Assembly (NCBI GenBank): GCA_913060815.1 | Contig: CAJXSZ010000002.1 | Location: 1-64,000, forward strand | Reading direction: 5' to 3' | DNA: 64,000 nt | Source of the DNA: an uncultured Sulfitobacter sp. | GTDB taxonomy: Bacteria > Pseudomonadota > Alphaproteobacteria > Rhodobacterales > Rhodobacteraceae | Shown: positions 1-9,127 of the stretch, piece by piece | Layout of the letters: every line of letters starts with the position of its first letter | Position numbering within the stretch: the first letter of the stretch is position 1 | Position numbers and translations under genes: made by a program | Notes under the pieces: generated by a model | Database searches by the model: none | What the model was told of the DNA's origin: nothing | What the model saw: the letters and a program-made list of their open reading frames with translations, nothing else

Positions 1-46
1 TACACAGAGTAGATCGTCGGCAGCGTCAGATGTGTATAAGAGACAG
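1..46. other. Untrimmed Illumina Nextera i5 adapter (artefact)
   Basis: Positions 14-46 match the Nextera read-1 transposon adapter, ending at 28-46 with the 19-bp Tn5 mosaic end (AGATGTGTATAAGAGACAG). Positions 6-13 (AGAGTAGA) equal the known i5 index N504/S504, and 1-5 (TACAC) are the end of the P5 flow-cell sequence. This is library DNA left on a contig end; genome sequence begins at about 47. Confidence 0.97.
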
Positions 47-114
47 CTGCTGTACAGCGCATCCATCGACGCGCCTGTGCCAAGTCCCCAGCGCAGGTGT
101 GCAAAATAGGGGTC

Positions 115-132
115 AGAGGGAATACGCCCTCT
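115..132 (+). other. Hairpin in the pnp leader
   Basis: A perfect 6-bp inverted repeat (AGAGGG, loop AATACG, CCCTCT) ends 31 bases before the pnp start codon. In enterobacteria the pnp leader carries an RNase III-cleaved hairpin through which PNPase autoregulates. A similar role here is only inferred; the stem is short. The rest of 47-163 holds nothing else recognisable. The usual upstream neighbour rpsO lies beyond the contig end. Confidence 0.3.
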
Positions 133-163
133 ATGCAATGGCCAATGGGCCGACAAGGAAACG

Positions 164-2299
164 ATGATGTTTAACGAAGTTAAGAAATCCATGCAGTGGG
201 GCGAAGAGACGCTCACACTGGAAACAGGGAAAGTTGCGCGCCAAGCCGACGGTTCCGTCATCGCCACATATGGCGAGACATCCGTGATGGCGAACGTGAC
301 ATTCGCGCGCAAGCAAAAGCCGGGTCAGGACTTTTTCCCACTGACCGTTCACTACAACGAGAAATACTACGCCGCGGGTAAAATCCCTGGTGGCTTCTTC
401 AAGCGTGAGGCCCGCCCCACCGAGAAAGAAACACTGACTTCCCGTCTGATCGACCGTCCGATCCGTCCGCTGTTCGTCCCCGGCTTCAAGAACGAAGTGC
501 TGGTGATGTGTACCGTTCTGTCCCACGATCTGGTCAATGATCCCGACATGGTCGCGATGATCGCGGCCTCTGCGGCGCTGACCATTTCCGGCGCGCCGTT
601 CATGGGTCCGATTGCCGCTTGCCGCGTAGGCTATGAGGGCGGCGACTACATCCTGAACCCTGAGATCGACGACATGCAGGACCTCAAGAACAATCCTGAC
701 CAGCGTCTGGACCTTGTTGTTGCAGGTACCAAAGACGCCGTGATGATGGTTGAATCCGAGGCCTATGAGCTGTCCGAGGAAGAAATGCTCGGCGCGGTGA
801 AATTCGCCCATGAGCAGATCCAGCCCGTCATTGATCTCATCATTGATCTGGCAGAGACAGCGGCGAAAGAGCCGTTTGATTTTCAGCCTGTTGATTACTC
901 CGATCTCTCCGCTGCCGTTAAGGCTGCAGGCGAGGAAGAGATGCGCGCAGCCTTCGCTATCGGTGACAAGCAAGAGCGCACCGCCGCTGTTGCCGCCGCG
1001 CGTGACACGATCATGTCCAAGCTTGACGAAGAGCAGTTGGCCGACGCCAACCTCGGCTCCGCGATGAAAGGTCTTGAGGCCTCCATCTTGCGCGGTGACG
1101 TGGTCAAGACGGGCACACGCATCGACGGTCGTAAGACTGACGAAATTCGCGACATCGTCTCCCAGACCGGCATCCTGCCCCGCACACACGGCTCCGCCCT
1201 GTTCACGCGCGGCGAGACGCAAGGCTTGGTTGTCACGACATTGGGTACAGGAGACGACGAGCAGTTCATCGACGCGCTGCACGGCAACTTCAAATCCAAC
1301 TTCCTGCTGCACTATAACTTCCCTCCCTATTCGGTTGGTGAAGTGGGTCGCGTTGGCCCTCCAGGTCGTCGCGAAATCGGTCACGGTAAACTCGCATGGC
1401 GCGCCCTTCAGGCCGTTCTGCCCGCCGCGACAGACTTCCCATACACCATCCGTCTGGTTTCCGAGATCACGGAATCCAACGGCTCGTCCTCCATGGCGTC
1501 CGTTTGTGGTGGCTCCTTGTCGATGATGGACGCGGGCGTTCCGCTCAAATCCGCCGTTGCGGGTGTTGCCATGGGTCTGATCCTCGAAGAGGACGGCTCC
1601 TACGCGATCCTGTCCGACATCCTTGGTGACGAAGACCACCTCGGCGACATGGACTTCAAGGTTGCTGGTACAGAGGCAGGCATCACGTCCTTGCAAATGG
1701 ACATCAAGATCGCAGGCATCACGCCAGAGATCATGGAAAAAGCCTTGGCTCAAGCCAAAGCGGGCCGTTTGCACATCCTTGGCGAGATGAACAAATCCAT
1801 CTCGGGTGCTGGCGAATTCTCCGAGCACGCTCCGCGCATCGAGACGATGCAGGTGCCAACGGATAAAATCCGCGAAGTCATCGGTTCTGGCGGTAAAGTC
1901 ATCCGCGAGATCGTCGAGACATCGGGCGCGAAGGTCGACATCAACGACGAAGGCATCATCAAGATCGCTTCTCCGAATGCGGACAGCATCAAGAAAGCCT
2001 ACGACATGATCTGGTCCATCGTAGCCGAGCCCGAAGAGGGCATGGTCTACACTGGGACAGTCGTGAAGATCGTCGATTTCGGTGCTTTCGTGAACTTCTT
2101 CGGCAAGCGTGACGGCCTTGTGCACGTCTCCCAGATCGAAAACCGCCGCCTGAACCACCCTTCCGACGTTCTGAAGGAAGGTCAGGAAGTGAAAGTGAAG
2201 CTCCTCGGGTTTGACGATCGCGGCAAGGTGCGCCTGTCCATGAAAGTGGTCGATCAGGAAACTGGTGAAGAAATCAAAGAAGAGAAGAAAGAGGACTAA
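164..2299 (+). CDS. pnp: Polyribonucleotide nucleotidyltransferase (PNPase)
   Basis: PNPase degrades RNA 3'-to-5' by phosphorolysis and is a core part of RNA turnover in the cytoplasm. The 711-residue protein has the full family layout: two RNase PH-like domains (the second with the motif [19 protein letters not shown]), a KH domain at about 557-615 ([15 protein letters not shown]) and an S1 domain at about 625-692 ([13 protein letters not shown]). Length is normal. Two ATG codons are adjacent (164 and 167), both served by AAGGAA at 155-160; the second may be the true start. The gene is followed directly by a strong terminator, so it probably ends its transcript. Confidence 0.98.
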   Translation: MMFNEVKKSMQWGEETLTLETGKVARQADGSVIATYGETSVMANVTFARKQKPGQDFFPLTVHYNEKYYAAGKIPGGFFKREARPTEKETLTSRLIDRPIRPLFVPGFKNEVLVMCTVLSHDLVNDPDMVAMIAASAALTISGAPFMGPIAACRVGYEGGDYILNPEIDDMQDLKNNPDQRLDLVVAGTKDAVMMVESEAYELSEEEMLGAVKFAHEQIQPVIDLIIDLAETAAKEPFDFQPVDYSDLSAAVKAAGEEEMRAAFAIGDKQERTAAVAAARDTIMSKLDEEQLADANLGSAMKGLEASILRGDVVKTGTRIDGRKTDEIRDIVSQTGILPRTHGSALFTRGETQGLVVTTLGTGDDEQFIDALHGNFKSNFLLHYNFPPYSVGEVGRVGPPGRREIGHGKLAWRALQAVLPAATDFPYTIRLVSEITESNGSSSMASVCGGSLSMMDAGVPLKSAVAGVAMGLILEEDGSYAILSDILGDEDHLGDMDFKVAGTEAGITSLQMDIKIAGITPEIMEKALAQAKAGRLHILGEMNKSISGAGEFSEHAPRIETMQVPTDKIREVIGSGGKVIREIVETSGAKVDINDEGIIKIASPNADSIKKAYDMIWSIVAEPEEGMVYTGTVVKIVDFGAFVNFFGKRDGLVHVSQIENRRLNHPSDVLKEGQEVKVKLLGFDDRGKVRLSMKVVDQETGEEIKEEKKED

Positions 2300-2325
2300 G
2301 CCTCCTTACTCTCGGACAGCTAGAG

Positions 2326-2354
2326 GGCCCCGATGGAAACATCGGGGCCTTTTT
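2326..2354 (+). terminator. Rho-independent terminator after pnp
   Basis: A perfect 10-bp stem (GGCCCCGATG / CATCGGGGCC) with a GAAA tetraloop is followed by TTTTT, 27 bases after the pnp stop. Confidence 0.93.
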
Positions 2355-2501
2355 AAGTTGTTGCACCGCTTAAAAATGGAACAATTCAAAAGCCTACCAA
2401 GTTGACATGACAAGATGTGAACAAACAAAGCTAACAGATTCGCGGCTTCTCGATTATCTTGAAGGTAGAAAACGAATCACTAAATGAACGGAGCCACTGC
2501 C

Positions 2502-3056
2502 ATGTCCCTCCTTCTCGACAGAAGAACTCTTATGCTGTCTGGCGCCGCTGCTCTGACCGCAGGCCCTGCGCTTTCGGCCTATCAGGTTCCTGCCAACATG
2601 CGTCCGCGCATCGTAAATACGCAGGCGGGTTTCCGTGAGGGCGAAATCCACGTAGATCCTGGTAATTACACCCTGTACTGGACGCTGCCCAACGGCAAAG
2701 CAATCCGCTATTTCGTCGGCATCGGTAAGGCAGGGCGCTACCAATCGGGCACCTTTCGCGTAAAACGCAAGGCTGAATGGCCAAGCTGGACGCCGACCGC
2801 TGCGATGATCCGTCGTGAGCCGCATATCTACAAACAGTTTGCGGGCGGTATGGCTGGCGGCGGGAACAATCCGCTGGGGGCACGCGCGCTCTATCTCTAT
2901 AAAGGTGGCCGCGATACCTATCTGCGGATTCACGGCACGCCGAAGCCGCAAACCGTTGCAGCGCGCGTCTCGAACGGTTGTGTACGTATGATTAATGAAC
3001 ACGTCATCGACCTCTATAACCGCGTGCCAAACGGGACGCGCGTGGTCTTGCACTAG
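2502..3056 (+). CDS. L,D-transpeptidase (YkuD domain), exported
   Basis: The protein (184 residues) carries the YkuD catalytic signature: H144-G-T followed by S-N-G-C160-V-R-M, with Cys160 the expected nucleophile. Such enzymes form 3-3 peptidoglycan crosslinks or attach proteins to peptidoglycan in the periplasm. The N-terminus has DRRTLMLSGAAALTAGPALSA, a Tat-like or Sec signal. ATG 2502 is chosen because GGAG sits 8 bases upstream; an ATG at 2484 without a clear ribosome site would add six residues. The gene stands alone between two terminators. The exact substrate cannot be told from sequence. Confidence 0.92.
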   Translation: MSLLLDRRTLMLSGAAALTAGPALSAYQVPANMRPRIVNTQAGFREGEIHVDPGNYTLYWTLPNGKAIRYFVGIGKAGRYQSGTFRVKRKAEWPSWTPTAAMIRREPHIYKQFAGGMAGGGNNPLGARALYLYKGGRDTYLRIHGTPKPQTVAARVSNGCVRMINEHVIDLYNRVPNGTRVVLH

Positions 3057-3080
3057 GCCTAACGGCAACGACTGATCTTC

Positions 3081-3110
3081 AAAAGCCCCGCCCCGCGCGG
3101 GGCTTTTCGT
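3081..3110 (+). terminator. Rho-independent terminator after the L,D-transpeptidase gene
   Basis: An 11-bp stem (AAAAGCCCCGC / GCGGGGCTTTT) with a 5-base loop, with T-rich sequence running on to 3110. The A-run on the left arm makes it potentially bidirectional. Confidence 0.9.
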
Positions 3111-3165
3111 TTAGAGACTGCGTTCAATGATTTCTGAGCCGTATATCAACTGACTCGTTCTAATT

Positions 3166-3184
3166 GTGCTCACAAAATGAGCAC
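3166..3184 (+). promoter_or_regulatory. Inverted repeat enclosing the ureD start codon
   Basis: GTGCTC (3166-3171) and GAGCAC (3179-3184) form a perfect 6-bp repeat around ACAAAAT, so the ATG at 3177 straddles loop and stem. No purine-rich ribosome site is visible in the 15 bases upstream. It could be an operator or a translational control hairpin; both are inference. Confidence 0.35.
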
Positions 3185-4139
3185 TACCGCACACAATCCG
3201 ATCACAAGCGCTTTAATCTTCCACAGCGATGCGGTCGCTTTGGGAAATTCTGTACCAGTCTGTCACAATCCCCCTGCCCGCGTAGAATGGGCCAAAGAGG
3301 GCCATGTGACACTGCATTTTTCCGATCAACCAAAGCAGGCTTTTCAACGCGCGCGTGGTGCGCTCTCTATCAGCGCGACATCCGACCAAGGTCAGGCCAG
3401 CCGGCTACAGAATTTACGTCAGGAAGGGGCGTACCGCGCCATATTTCCCAGACCCTCTACACCAAAACTTGAAGCGGTCGTGATTAACACCTCGGGCGGT
3501 GTGACGGGTGGGGATATCTTCTCCATCGAGATTACAGCGCAGGAAAACGCGCAAGTAGCACTCACCACCCAAGCCGCAGAGCGCTTTTACAGAGCGCCCG
3601 ACGGGAACGCGGGCCAGATCACGAACCGACTGAATATTGGCAGAAATGCGCAAGTCTACTGGCTGCCGCAGGAAACTATTCTATTTGACGGCTGCAATAT
3701 CCGGCGCAAGCTGGAGGTAGAGGTTGACCCATCGGGTTCTACGCTGATCCTCGAGCCTATGGTCTTCGGACGCGAGGCCTCGGGCGAGACGATCAGATCG
3801 TGCCGATTTCAAGACTGCGTGTCGATCACATCCAATGACGAGATGGTCTATTTCGACCGCATTCAGCTCACTGGTGATCTCACTTCCTCATTGGCACGCG
3901 CTGCTGTTGCAGATGGTGCACGGGCGATGGCCAGCATTATCCTCGTGGATGCAAACGCCGCGCTCATGCTTGCGCCCTGCCGCGCCCTGTTGCCAGCGAC
4001 GGCGGGTGCCAGCCTGCTCTCGAACACCGTCCTTGTGGTGCGCATGCTTGCGCGCGACGGCTTTGCTCTGCGCGAGGCGCTGTTGCCCTTGCTCGAATGT
4101 CTGACCCACAACACTGTTCCCAAGAACTGGAGACTCTGA
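3177..4139 (+). CDS. ureD: Urease accessory protein UreD
   Basis: UreD is the scaffold that joins UreF and UreG on apo-urease for nickel insertion. Family features include the segments VVINTSGGVTGGD and LTTQAAERFYRA, QVYWLPQETILFDG, and FGREASGETI. It is first in a seven-gene urease operon and ends 3 bases before ureA. At 320 residues it is longer than many UreD proteins (about 270-290). The first 50 or so residues lack clear UreD features, so a later non-ATG start is possible, although no good ribosome site was found for one. Confidence 0.93.
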   Translation: MSTTAHNPITSALIFHSDAVALGNSVPVCHNPPARVEWAKEGHVTLHFSDQPKQAFQRARGALSISATSDQGQASRLQNLRQEGAYRAIFPRPSTPKLEAVVINTSGGVTGGDIFSIEITAQENAQVALTTQAAERFYRAPDGNAGQITNRLNIGRNAQVYWLPQETILFDGCNIRRKLEVEVDPSGSTLILEPMVFGREASGETIRSCRFQDCVSITSNDEMVYFDRIQLTGDLTSSLARAAVADGARAMASIILVDANAALMLAPCRALLPATAGASLLSNTVLVVRMLARDGFALREALLPLLECLTHNTVPKNWRL

Positions 4140-4142
4140 TCC

Positions 4143-4445
4143 ATGCAATTGACCCCGCGAGAAAAAGATAAGTTGCTGGTGGCGATGGCTGCGGAAGTCG
4201 CGCGCAAGCGGCTGGCCCGTGGCGTAAAGCTGAACTACCCCGAAGCCATTGCACTGATCACCGACGCCGTCGTCGAAGGCGCCCGCGATGGCCGCTCGGT
4301 CGCTGATATGATGGAAGCGGGGGCGCATGTCGTGACCCGCGCCCAATGCATGGATGGCATCGCCGAGATGATCCACGACGTTCAGGTCGAAGCGACTTTC
4401 CCCGACGGGACCAAACTGGTCACCGTGCACAACCCGATCCGCTAG
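4143..4445 (+). CDS. ureA: Urease subunit gamma
   Basis: The 100-residue protein is a complete urease gamma subunit: N-terminal [13 protein letters not shown], then [21 protein letters not shown] and a C-terminal TVHNPI. It packs with UreB and UreC into the cytoplasmic nickel enzyme that hydrolyses urea to ammonia and carbamate. It is a separate gene, not fused to beta as in Helicobacter. Spacing to ureD is 3 bases and to ureB 9 bases, with GGAGGCG before ureB. Confidence 0.98.
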   Translation: MQLTPREKDKLLVAMAAEVARKRLARGVKLNYPEAIALITDAVVEGARDGRSVADMMEAGAHVVTRAQCMDGIAEMIHDVQVEATFPDGTKLVTVHNPIR

Positions 4446-4454
4446 GAGGCGATT

Positions 4455-4772
4455 ATGACATCCAAGATGATACCGGGCGAACTTTTCCCAGCCGCTGGCG
4501 ATCTGGTTCTCAATGCAGACCGTGAGGCGATTACAGTGATGGTCGCGAACACAGGCGACCGCCCCGTCCAAATCGGCAGTCATTATCATTTTGCCGAATG
4601 CAACGAGGCGCTGGAATTTGACCGTGCTGCCGCGCACGGTCGCCGTCTCGATATTGCACCGGGCACTGCGGTGCGGTTCGAGCCGGGCCAGCGCCGCGAA
4701 GTGAACCTGATCGAGATGTCAGGCGCACGGCGTGTGTTCGGCTTCAACAACAAAGTTATGGGGGATCTCTGA
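4455..4772 (+). CDS. ureB: Urease subunit beta
   Basis: The 105-residue beta subunit has the standard N-terminus ([20 protein letters not shown] after a four-residue extension) and the conserved [20 protein letters not shown] and [10 protein letters not shown] segments. It is structural and non-catalytic, and completes the alpha-beta-gamma trimer. Its stop overlaps the ureC start (TGATG at 4770-4774), so translation is probably coupled. Residue M5 could be the start instead, but AGGAGG at 4444-4449 suits the first ATG. Confidence 0.97.
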   Translation: MTSKMIPGELFPAAGDLVLNADREAITVMVANTGDRPVQIGSHYHFAECNEALEFDRAAAHGRRLDIAPGTAVRFEPGQRREVNLIEMSGARRVFGFNNKVMGDL

Positions 4773-6511
4773 TGGCGACCTCAATCAGCCGCGCAGATTA
4801 TGCTGCTATGTTCGGACCCACGGTGGGCGACAAACTGCGCCTCGCCGACACCGATCTGATCATCGAGGTAGAGCGCGATCTTACCGCGCAGCCAGCCGAG
4901 GGCGGCAACGCGCTTGTTTATGGAGAAGAAGTCAAATTCGGCGGCGGCAAGGTCATCCGCGACGGGATGGGGCAGTCTCAGGCAACGCGTGCGCAGGGCG
5001 CTGTGGACACGGTGATCACCAATGCGCTGATTATTGATCACAGCGGCATCTATAAGGCTGATGTCGGCCTGCGCGGCGGGCGCATCCACAAGATCGGTAA
5101 GGCGGGTAACCCCGACACCCAACCGCGCGTCGACATTATCGTGGGTCCGGGTACCGAAGTCATCGCGGGCGAAGGGCGCATCCTGACCGCTGGCGGGTTC
5201 GATTCACACATCCACTTCATTTGCCCTCAACAAATCGAGGATGCCCTCCACTCGGGCCTGACCACGATGCTGGGCGGCGGTACAGGGCCTGCCCATGGCA
5301 CCTTGGCTACCACCTGCACGCCGGGTCCGTGGCACATCGGGCGCATGCTGCAAGCCGCCGATGCCTTCCCGATGAACCTCGCGTTTGCGGGCAAAGGCAA
5401 CGCGAGCCAGCCCGAAGCTTTGGTCGAGATGGTCAATGGCGGGGCCTGCGCCCTCAAACTGCATGAGGACTGGGGCACCACCCCTGCCGCGATTGATTGC
5501 TGCCTGTCTGTTGCCGATGACATGGATGTGCAGGTCATGATCCACACCGACACCCTCAACGAAAGCGGCTTTGTCGAGACGACAGTCGCCGCCCTTAAAG
5601 GCCGCACAATCCATGCCTTTCATACCGAGGGCGCAGGCGGCGGTCATGCCCCCGACATTATCAAGATATGCGGCGATGAAAACGTCCTGCCCTCCTCCAC
5701 CAACCCCACGCGCCCCTATACCGTAAATACGCTCGAAGAGCATCTGGACATGCTGATGGTCTGCCATCACCTCGACAAATCCATCCCCGAAGATGTCGCC
5801 TTTGCCGAAAGCCGTATCCGCCGCGAGACAATTGCCGCCGAGGATATCCTGCATGACATGGGCGCGTTTTCGATCATTGCCTCTGACAGTCAGGCCATGG
5901 GACGGGTTGGCGAAGTGCTGATCCGCACATGGCAGACCGCTGACAAGATGAAGAAACAGCGCGGGCGCCTGCCCGAAGAGACGGGGGAGAACGACAATTT
6001 CCGCGTCCGCCGCTATATTGCGAAATACACCATCAACCCCGCCATCGCCCATGGAATCAGCCATGAGATCGGCAGCATTTCCGAGGGCAAGCGCGCTGAT
6101 CTGGTGCTCTGGAACCCCGCATTCTTCGGTGTAAAGCCCGAGATGGTCTTGATGGCGGGCACGATTGTATGTGCGCAAATGGGCGATCCCAATGCCTCGA
6201 TCCCCACGCCGCAACCCGTCTATTCGCGGCCGATGTTTGGTGCCTACGGGCGCTCGGTTGAGCAGTCTGCCGTGTGCTTTGTCTCTGCTGCTGCGCAAGC
6301 TGACGGGATCGGTGACAAACTGGGCCTCGCCAAGCAAACGATCGCCGTTGAAAACACCCGCAAGATCGGAAAATCCGACCTCATCCACAATACCGCCACC
6401 CCGAAGATGGAAGTGAACCCCGAAACCTACGAGGTGCGCGCAGACGGGGAGCTTCTCACCTGCGAACCCGCATCCGAACTCCCCATGGCACAAAGGTACT
6501 TTTTGTTCTGA
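4772..6511 (+). CDS. ureC: Urease subunit alpha (catalytic)
   Basis: This is the catalytic subunit that binds two nickel ions. Visible active-site elements are the HIH pair in [12 protein letters not shown], Lys229 in [12 protein letters not shown] (the residue carbamylated to bridge the nickels), the HTDTLNES and [12 protein letters not shown] segments, the flap [20 protein letters not shown] with His332/333, and [11 protein letters not shown]. At 579 residues it is about ten longer than most homologues, but the motifs are intact. It overlaps ureB and ureE by one base each (TGATG), indicating tight translational coupling. Confidence 0.98.
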   Translation: MATSISRADYAAMFGPTVGDKLRLADTDLIIEVERDLTAQPAEGGNALVYGEEVKFGGGKVIRDGMGQSQATRAQGAVDTVITNALIIDHSGIYKADVGLRGGRIHKIGKAGNPDTQPRVDIIVGPGTEVIAGEGRILTAGGFDSHIHFICPQQIEDALHSGLTTMLGGGTGPAHGTLATTCTPGPWHIGRMLQAADAFPMNLAFAGKGNASQPEALVEMVNGGACALKLHEDWGTTPAAIDCCLSVADDMDVQVMIHTDTLNESGFVETTVAALKGRTIHAFHTEGAGGGHAPDIIKICGDENVLPSSTNPTRPYTVNTLEEHLDMLMVCHHLDKSIPEDVAFAESRIRRETIAAEDILHDMGAFSIIASDSQAMGRVGEVLIRTWQTADKMKKQRGRLPEETGENDNFRVRRYIAKYTINPAIAHGISHEIGSISEGKRADLVLWNPAFFGVKPEMVLMAGTIVCAQMGDPNASIPTPQPVYSRPMFGAYGRSVEQSAVCFVSAAAQADGIGDKLGLAKQTIAVENTRKIGKSDLIHNTATPKMEVNPETYEVRADGELLTCEPASELPMAQRYFLF

Positions 6512-6984
6512 TGACTGATTACACGACACATACCATCCGCAAGGCTGGCGACTGGGCCGGCGCTTTTACTCGCTGTGTACTGACCTACGAAGACAGGTTC
6601 CTGCGGCGCAAAGTGGTGAACACCGCTCAGGGCGAGGCGCTGCTTGTCGATTTGCCACAGACCACATCGCTTGATCATGGCGATGCGTTCGAGTTGACGG
6701 ATGGCCGCTTGATTGAGGTGACAGCCGCACAGGAGCCTCTGCTGGAGATCACGGGCGATCTGGTGCAATTGGCATGGCATATCGGGAACCGCCACACGCC
6801 CTGCCAGATCGAGGCGACCCGCCTGCTTATTCAGGATGATCCGGTGATCGGGCATATGTTGGAACACCTCGGCGCACAGGTCAGCAAGGTCGAAGCACCC
6901 TTCACTCCCGAAGGCGGTGCCTACGGGCACGGTCGCACCCATTCCCATGAACACGTAGCGACCGCACATGAGCACAAACACTGA
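6511..6984 (+). CDS. ureE: Urease accessory protein UreE (nickel metallochaperone)
   Basis: UreE delivers nickel to the UreD-F-G complex. The 157-residue protein shows the family core (LAWHIGNRHTPCQIE, with the metal-binding His) and PVIGHMLEHLGAQVSKVEAPFTPEGGAYGHGR. It ends in a His-rich tail (HSHEHVATAHEHKH) that can bind extra nickel. The tail-coding end overlaps ureF by 17 bases. Start overlaps the ureC stop by one base. Confidence 0.96.
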   Translation: MTDYTTHTIRKAGDWAGAFTRCVLTYEDRFLRRKVVNTAQGEALLVDLPQTTSLDHGDAFELTDGRLIEVTAAQEPLLEITGDLVQLAWHIGNRHTPCQIEATRLLIQDDPVIGHMLEHLGAQVSKVEAPFTPEGGAYGHGRTHSHEHVATAHEHKH

Positions 6985-7603
6985 TATCCTGACGCTGTCC
7001 CAGCTTCTGTCGCCCGCCTTTCCCGTGGGGGCTTTCGCTTATTCCCACGGGCTTGAGACTGCGATCGAGGAAGGGGCCATCGCGGATGCGGCGACGCTAC
7101 AGGCGTGGTTGCTGGACCTATTGGAGTTTGGCGGCGCGCAATCCGATGCCGTTCTGATGAACGCGGCGATCACCGCGGATGCCGGAGCGGTTGATGCCCA
7201 AGCACGCGCTTTCGCTGCCAGCGCCGAACGGCTGATGGAAACCGATCTGCAAGGAGCAGCCTTTTGTGAAACGGTTCAGGCTGTTTGGGGCCTCGACATC
7301 GGGCGGCTTTGCTATCCCATTGCCGTGGGGCAGGTGGCACGCGCCATGAACCTTGATCCCGAACTGGCGACCGCACTTTACCTGCAATCATTCATTGCCA
7401 ATCTGGTCGCTGCCGCGATGCGTCTGGTGCCGTTGGGGCAGGTTGATGGGCAAAAAGTACAAACAGCGCTGCGCCCCGAATGTGAGGCCGTTGCCAAGGC
7501 TTGTGTCGGAGCCACGCTGGAGGATTTGCACAGTTGCGCATGGCTGTCCGACATCGCAGCGATGCGCCATGAGACACAGTATTCCCGCGTTTTTCGATCT
7601 TAA
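6968..7603 (+). CDS. ureF: Urease accessory protein UreF
   Basis: UreF binds UreD and UreG and gates GTP hydrolysis during nickel insertion. The 211-residue sequence has the family N-terminus (LSQLLSPAFPVGAFAYSHGLE) and the C-terminal end in RVFRS. The start lies inside ureE (17-base overlap), so expression is coupled. It is 12 bases from ureG. Confidence 0.95.
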   Translation: MSTNTDILTLSQLLSPAFPVGAFAYSHGLETAIEEGAIADAATLQAWLLDLLEFGGAQSDAVLMNAAITADAGAVDAQARAFAASAERLMETDLQGAAFCETVQAVWGLDIGRLCYPIAVGQVARAMNLDPELATALYLQSFIANLVAAAMRLVPLGQVDGQKVQTALRPECEAVAKACVGATLEDLHSCAWLSDIAAMRHETQYSRVFRS

Positions 7604-7615
7604 TGAGGTAACCCT

Positions 7616-8242
7616 ATGACTTCTCCCAACGGACCTTTGCGCATCGGCATCGGTGGCCCTGTCGGCGCTGGCAAGACCACCTTGACTGCCGCATTGGCGC
7701 GGCTGTTGCATCCGCAAATGTCCATAGGTGTCATCACCAATGACATCTACACCCAAGAGGACGCCGAAGCGCTCATGCGGATGCAAATCCTGCCCCAAGA
7801 CCGCGTGATCGGCGTTGAGACTGGCGGCTGCCCCCATACGGCAATCCGCGAAGATGCCTCGATCAATCTGGCCGCTGTGGCGCAGATGCGTGCGCAACAC
7901 AGCGATGTTGAAATCGTGCTCATCGAGAGCGGCGGGGATAACCTGTCAGCGACTTTCAGCCCTGAACTGGCCGATGTGACGATCTATGTGATCGACGTGG
8001 CCGCAGGCGAAGAAATTCCGCGCAAAGGCGGACCTGCAATCACCAAGTCCGATGTTCTGGTGATCAACAAAACCGACCTCGCACCCCATGTCGGCGCGTC
8101 TCTCGATGTAATGGAGCGGGACGCCAAACGGATGCGTGGTGACAAACCGTTTGTCTTCACCAGCCTGCGCAATGACGAAGGGGCTGGCGCGGTCCTTGAT
8201 CTTCTTGCAAGTGTCGGCGGCTTCAAAAGGCCTGAAACCTGA
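7616..8242 (+). CDS. ureG: Urease accessory GTPase UreG
   Basis: A 208-residue SIMIBI-class GTPase that powers nickel delivery to urease. The P-loop [11 protein letters not shown] is at residues 13-23; further motifs are [11 protein letters not shown], the metal-linked [25 protein letters not shown], and the base-recognition [12 protein letters not shown] ribosome site (GAGGTAA) precedes ATG 7616. It is the last gene of the operon; no nickel or urea transporter follows. Confidence 0.97.
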   Translation: MTSPNGPLRIGIGGPVGAGKTTLTAALARLLHPQMSIGVITNDIYTQEDAEALMRMQILPQDRVIGVETGGCPHTAIREDASINLAAVAQMRAQHSDVEIVLIESGGDNLSATFSPELADVTIYVIDVAAGEEIPRKGGPAITKSDVLVINKTDLAPHVGASLDVMERDAKRMRGDKPFVFTSLRNDEGAGAVLDLLASVGGFKRPET

Positions 8243-8255
8243 AGCGCGATGCCCA

Positions 8256-8290
8256 CAGCCGGGACAGGAGACCCCCATCCCGGCTGGTTC
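8256..8290 (+). terminator. Possible weak terminator after the urease operon
   Basis: A perfect 9-bp stem (CAGCCGGGA / TCCCGGCTG) with a 13-base loop follows ureG by 13 bases. The tail (GTTCTTGTGT) is poor in T, so termination may be inefficient or rely on Rho. Confidence 0.45.
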
Positions 8291-8343
8291 TTGTGTCATT
8301 GGCGCGGCGCACCTGCGCCGCAGTCTACTTTAATTGCCGCGGA

Positions 8344-8997
8344 TCACTCAGGCAGTTTGGCCATACGCAGATAGGGCAGAACCGTTTTGAATGCGCCAAA
8401 TTTGGCCGTCGCATCCGCGTCGGAGACGGCGGTAGGGATGATAACATCATCACCCACATTCCAGTTGGCAGGCGTTGCAACGCCCTGACCCGCAGAAGTC
8501 TGCAAACCGTCCAAAGCGCGCAGCACCTCGGCGAAATTGCGCCCGACTGTCATAGGATAAGTCATCGACAGCTTCAGCTTTTTGTCAGGCCCGATGATGA
8601 AAACCGACCGCACAGTGGCACTGTCTGCTGGCGTGCGCCCGTCGGGCAAATAGGCCTCAGCTGGCAACATATCAAATGCTTTGGACACCTCGAGATCCGC
8701 GTCCGCAATGATGGGAAAACCCGCCTTTGTGCCCGCAACAGTCTCGATATCGCCCTTCCACTTCTTGTGGTCCTCGACCCCGTCCACGGAGACACCGATC
8801 ACCTTAGTGCCGCGCTTCTCCCACTCATCCGCCAACTGCGCCACAGCGCCGAATTCGGTAGTGCAGACAGGCGTGAAATCCTTGGGGTGCGAGAACATAA
8901 TGGCCCAGGAATCGCCCACAAAATCATGCAGGCTTATCGTGCCATGATCCGTTTCAACCGTCAGATCGGGGATTGTGTCGTTAATGCGCAAACTCAT
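8344..8997 (-). CDS. 1-Cys peroxiredoxin (Prx6 type)
   Basis: The 217-residue protein has the peroxidatic motif HPKDFTPVC45TTE and the Prx6 pattern further on (GVSVDGVEDHKKWKGDIE, GFPIIADADLEVSKAFDMLP, a long C-terminal domain with YPMTVGRNFAEVLR). No resolving cysteine is evident, in line with 1-Cys enzymes that reduce hydrogen and organic peroxides in the cytoplasm. ATG 8997 is chosen because CGGAGGA lies just upstream on this strand and the sequence before it is not conserved-looking. It is divergent from the aldehyde dehydrogenase gene. Confidence 0.93.
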   Translation of the reverse strand: MSLRINDTIPDLTVETDHGTISLHDFVGDSWAIMFSHPKDFTPVCTTEFGAVAQLADEWEKRGTKVIGVSVDGVEDHKKWKGDIETVAGTKAGFPIIADADLEVSKAFDMLPAEAYLPDGRTPADSATVRSVFIIGPDKKLKLSMTYPMTVGRNFAEVLRALDGLQTSAGQGVATPANWNVGDDVIIPTAVSDADATAKFGAFKTVLPYLRMAKLPE

Positions 8998-9127
8998 CGC
9001 TGCGTCCTCCGTTAAATTTCCGTTACGAGATATGTAGGCATTCATGCGCAGGGTTTCATCCCCCATCTTGCAGGGGAGGCGCGGCAGTGACAGACTACGC
9101 TCAAATCTCAAATCAAGGAGCATACCC

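Noticed and set aside
28-46. Tn5 mosaic end as a sign of a natural transposon
   Set aside because: It is joined to an i5 index and P5 tail, so it is library adapter, not a mobile element.
47-109. Open frame ending in TAG at 107-109 before pnp, possible 3' end of rpsO
   Set aside because: The 20 codons do not resemble the C-terminus of ribosomal protein S15, and the upstream part is lost at the contig end.
131-2158. 675-codon open frame on the minus strand across pnp
   Set aside because: It lies fully antisense to a well-supported pnp, has no ribosome site or family features, and its composition reflects high-GC third positions of the opposite strand.
2402-2407. TTGACA as a -35 box for the L,D-transpeptidase gene
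   Set aside because: No acceptable -10 lies 16-18 bases downstream (ACAAAG at best).
5204-6529. 441-codon minus-strand frame across ureC
   Set aside because: Antisense shadow of ureC; His/Gly-rich nonsense composition and no recognisable domain.
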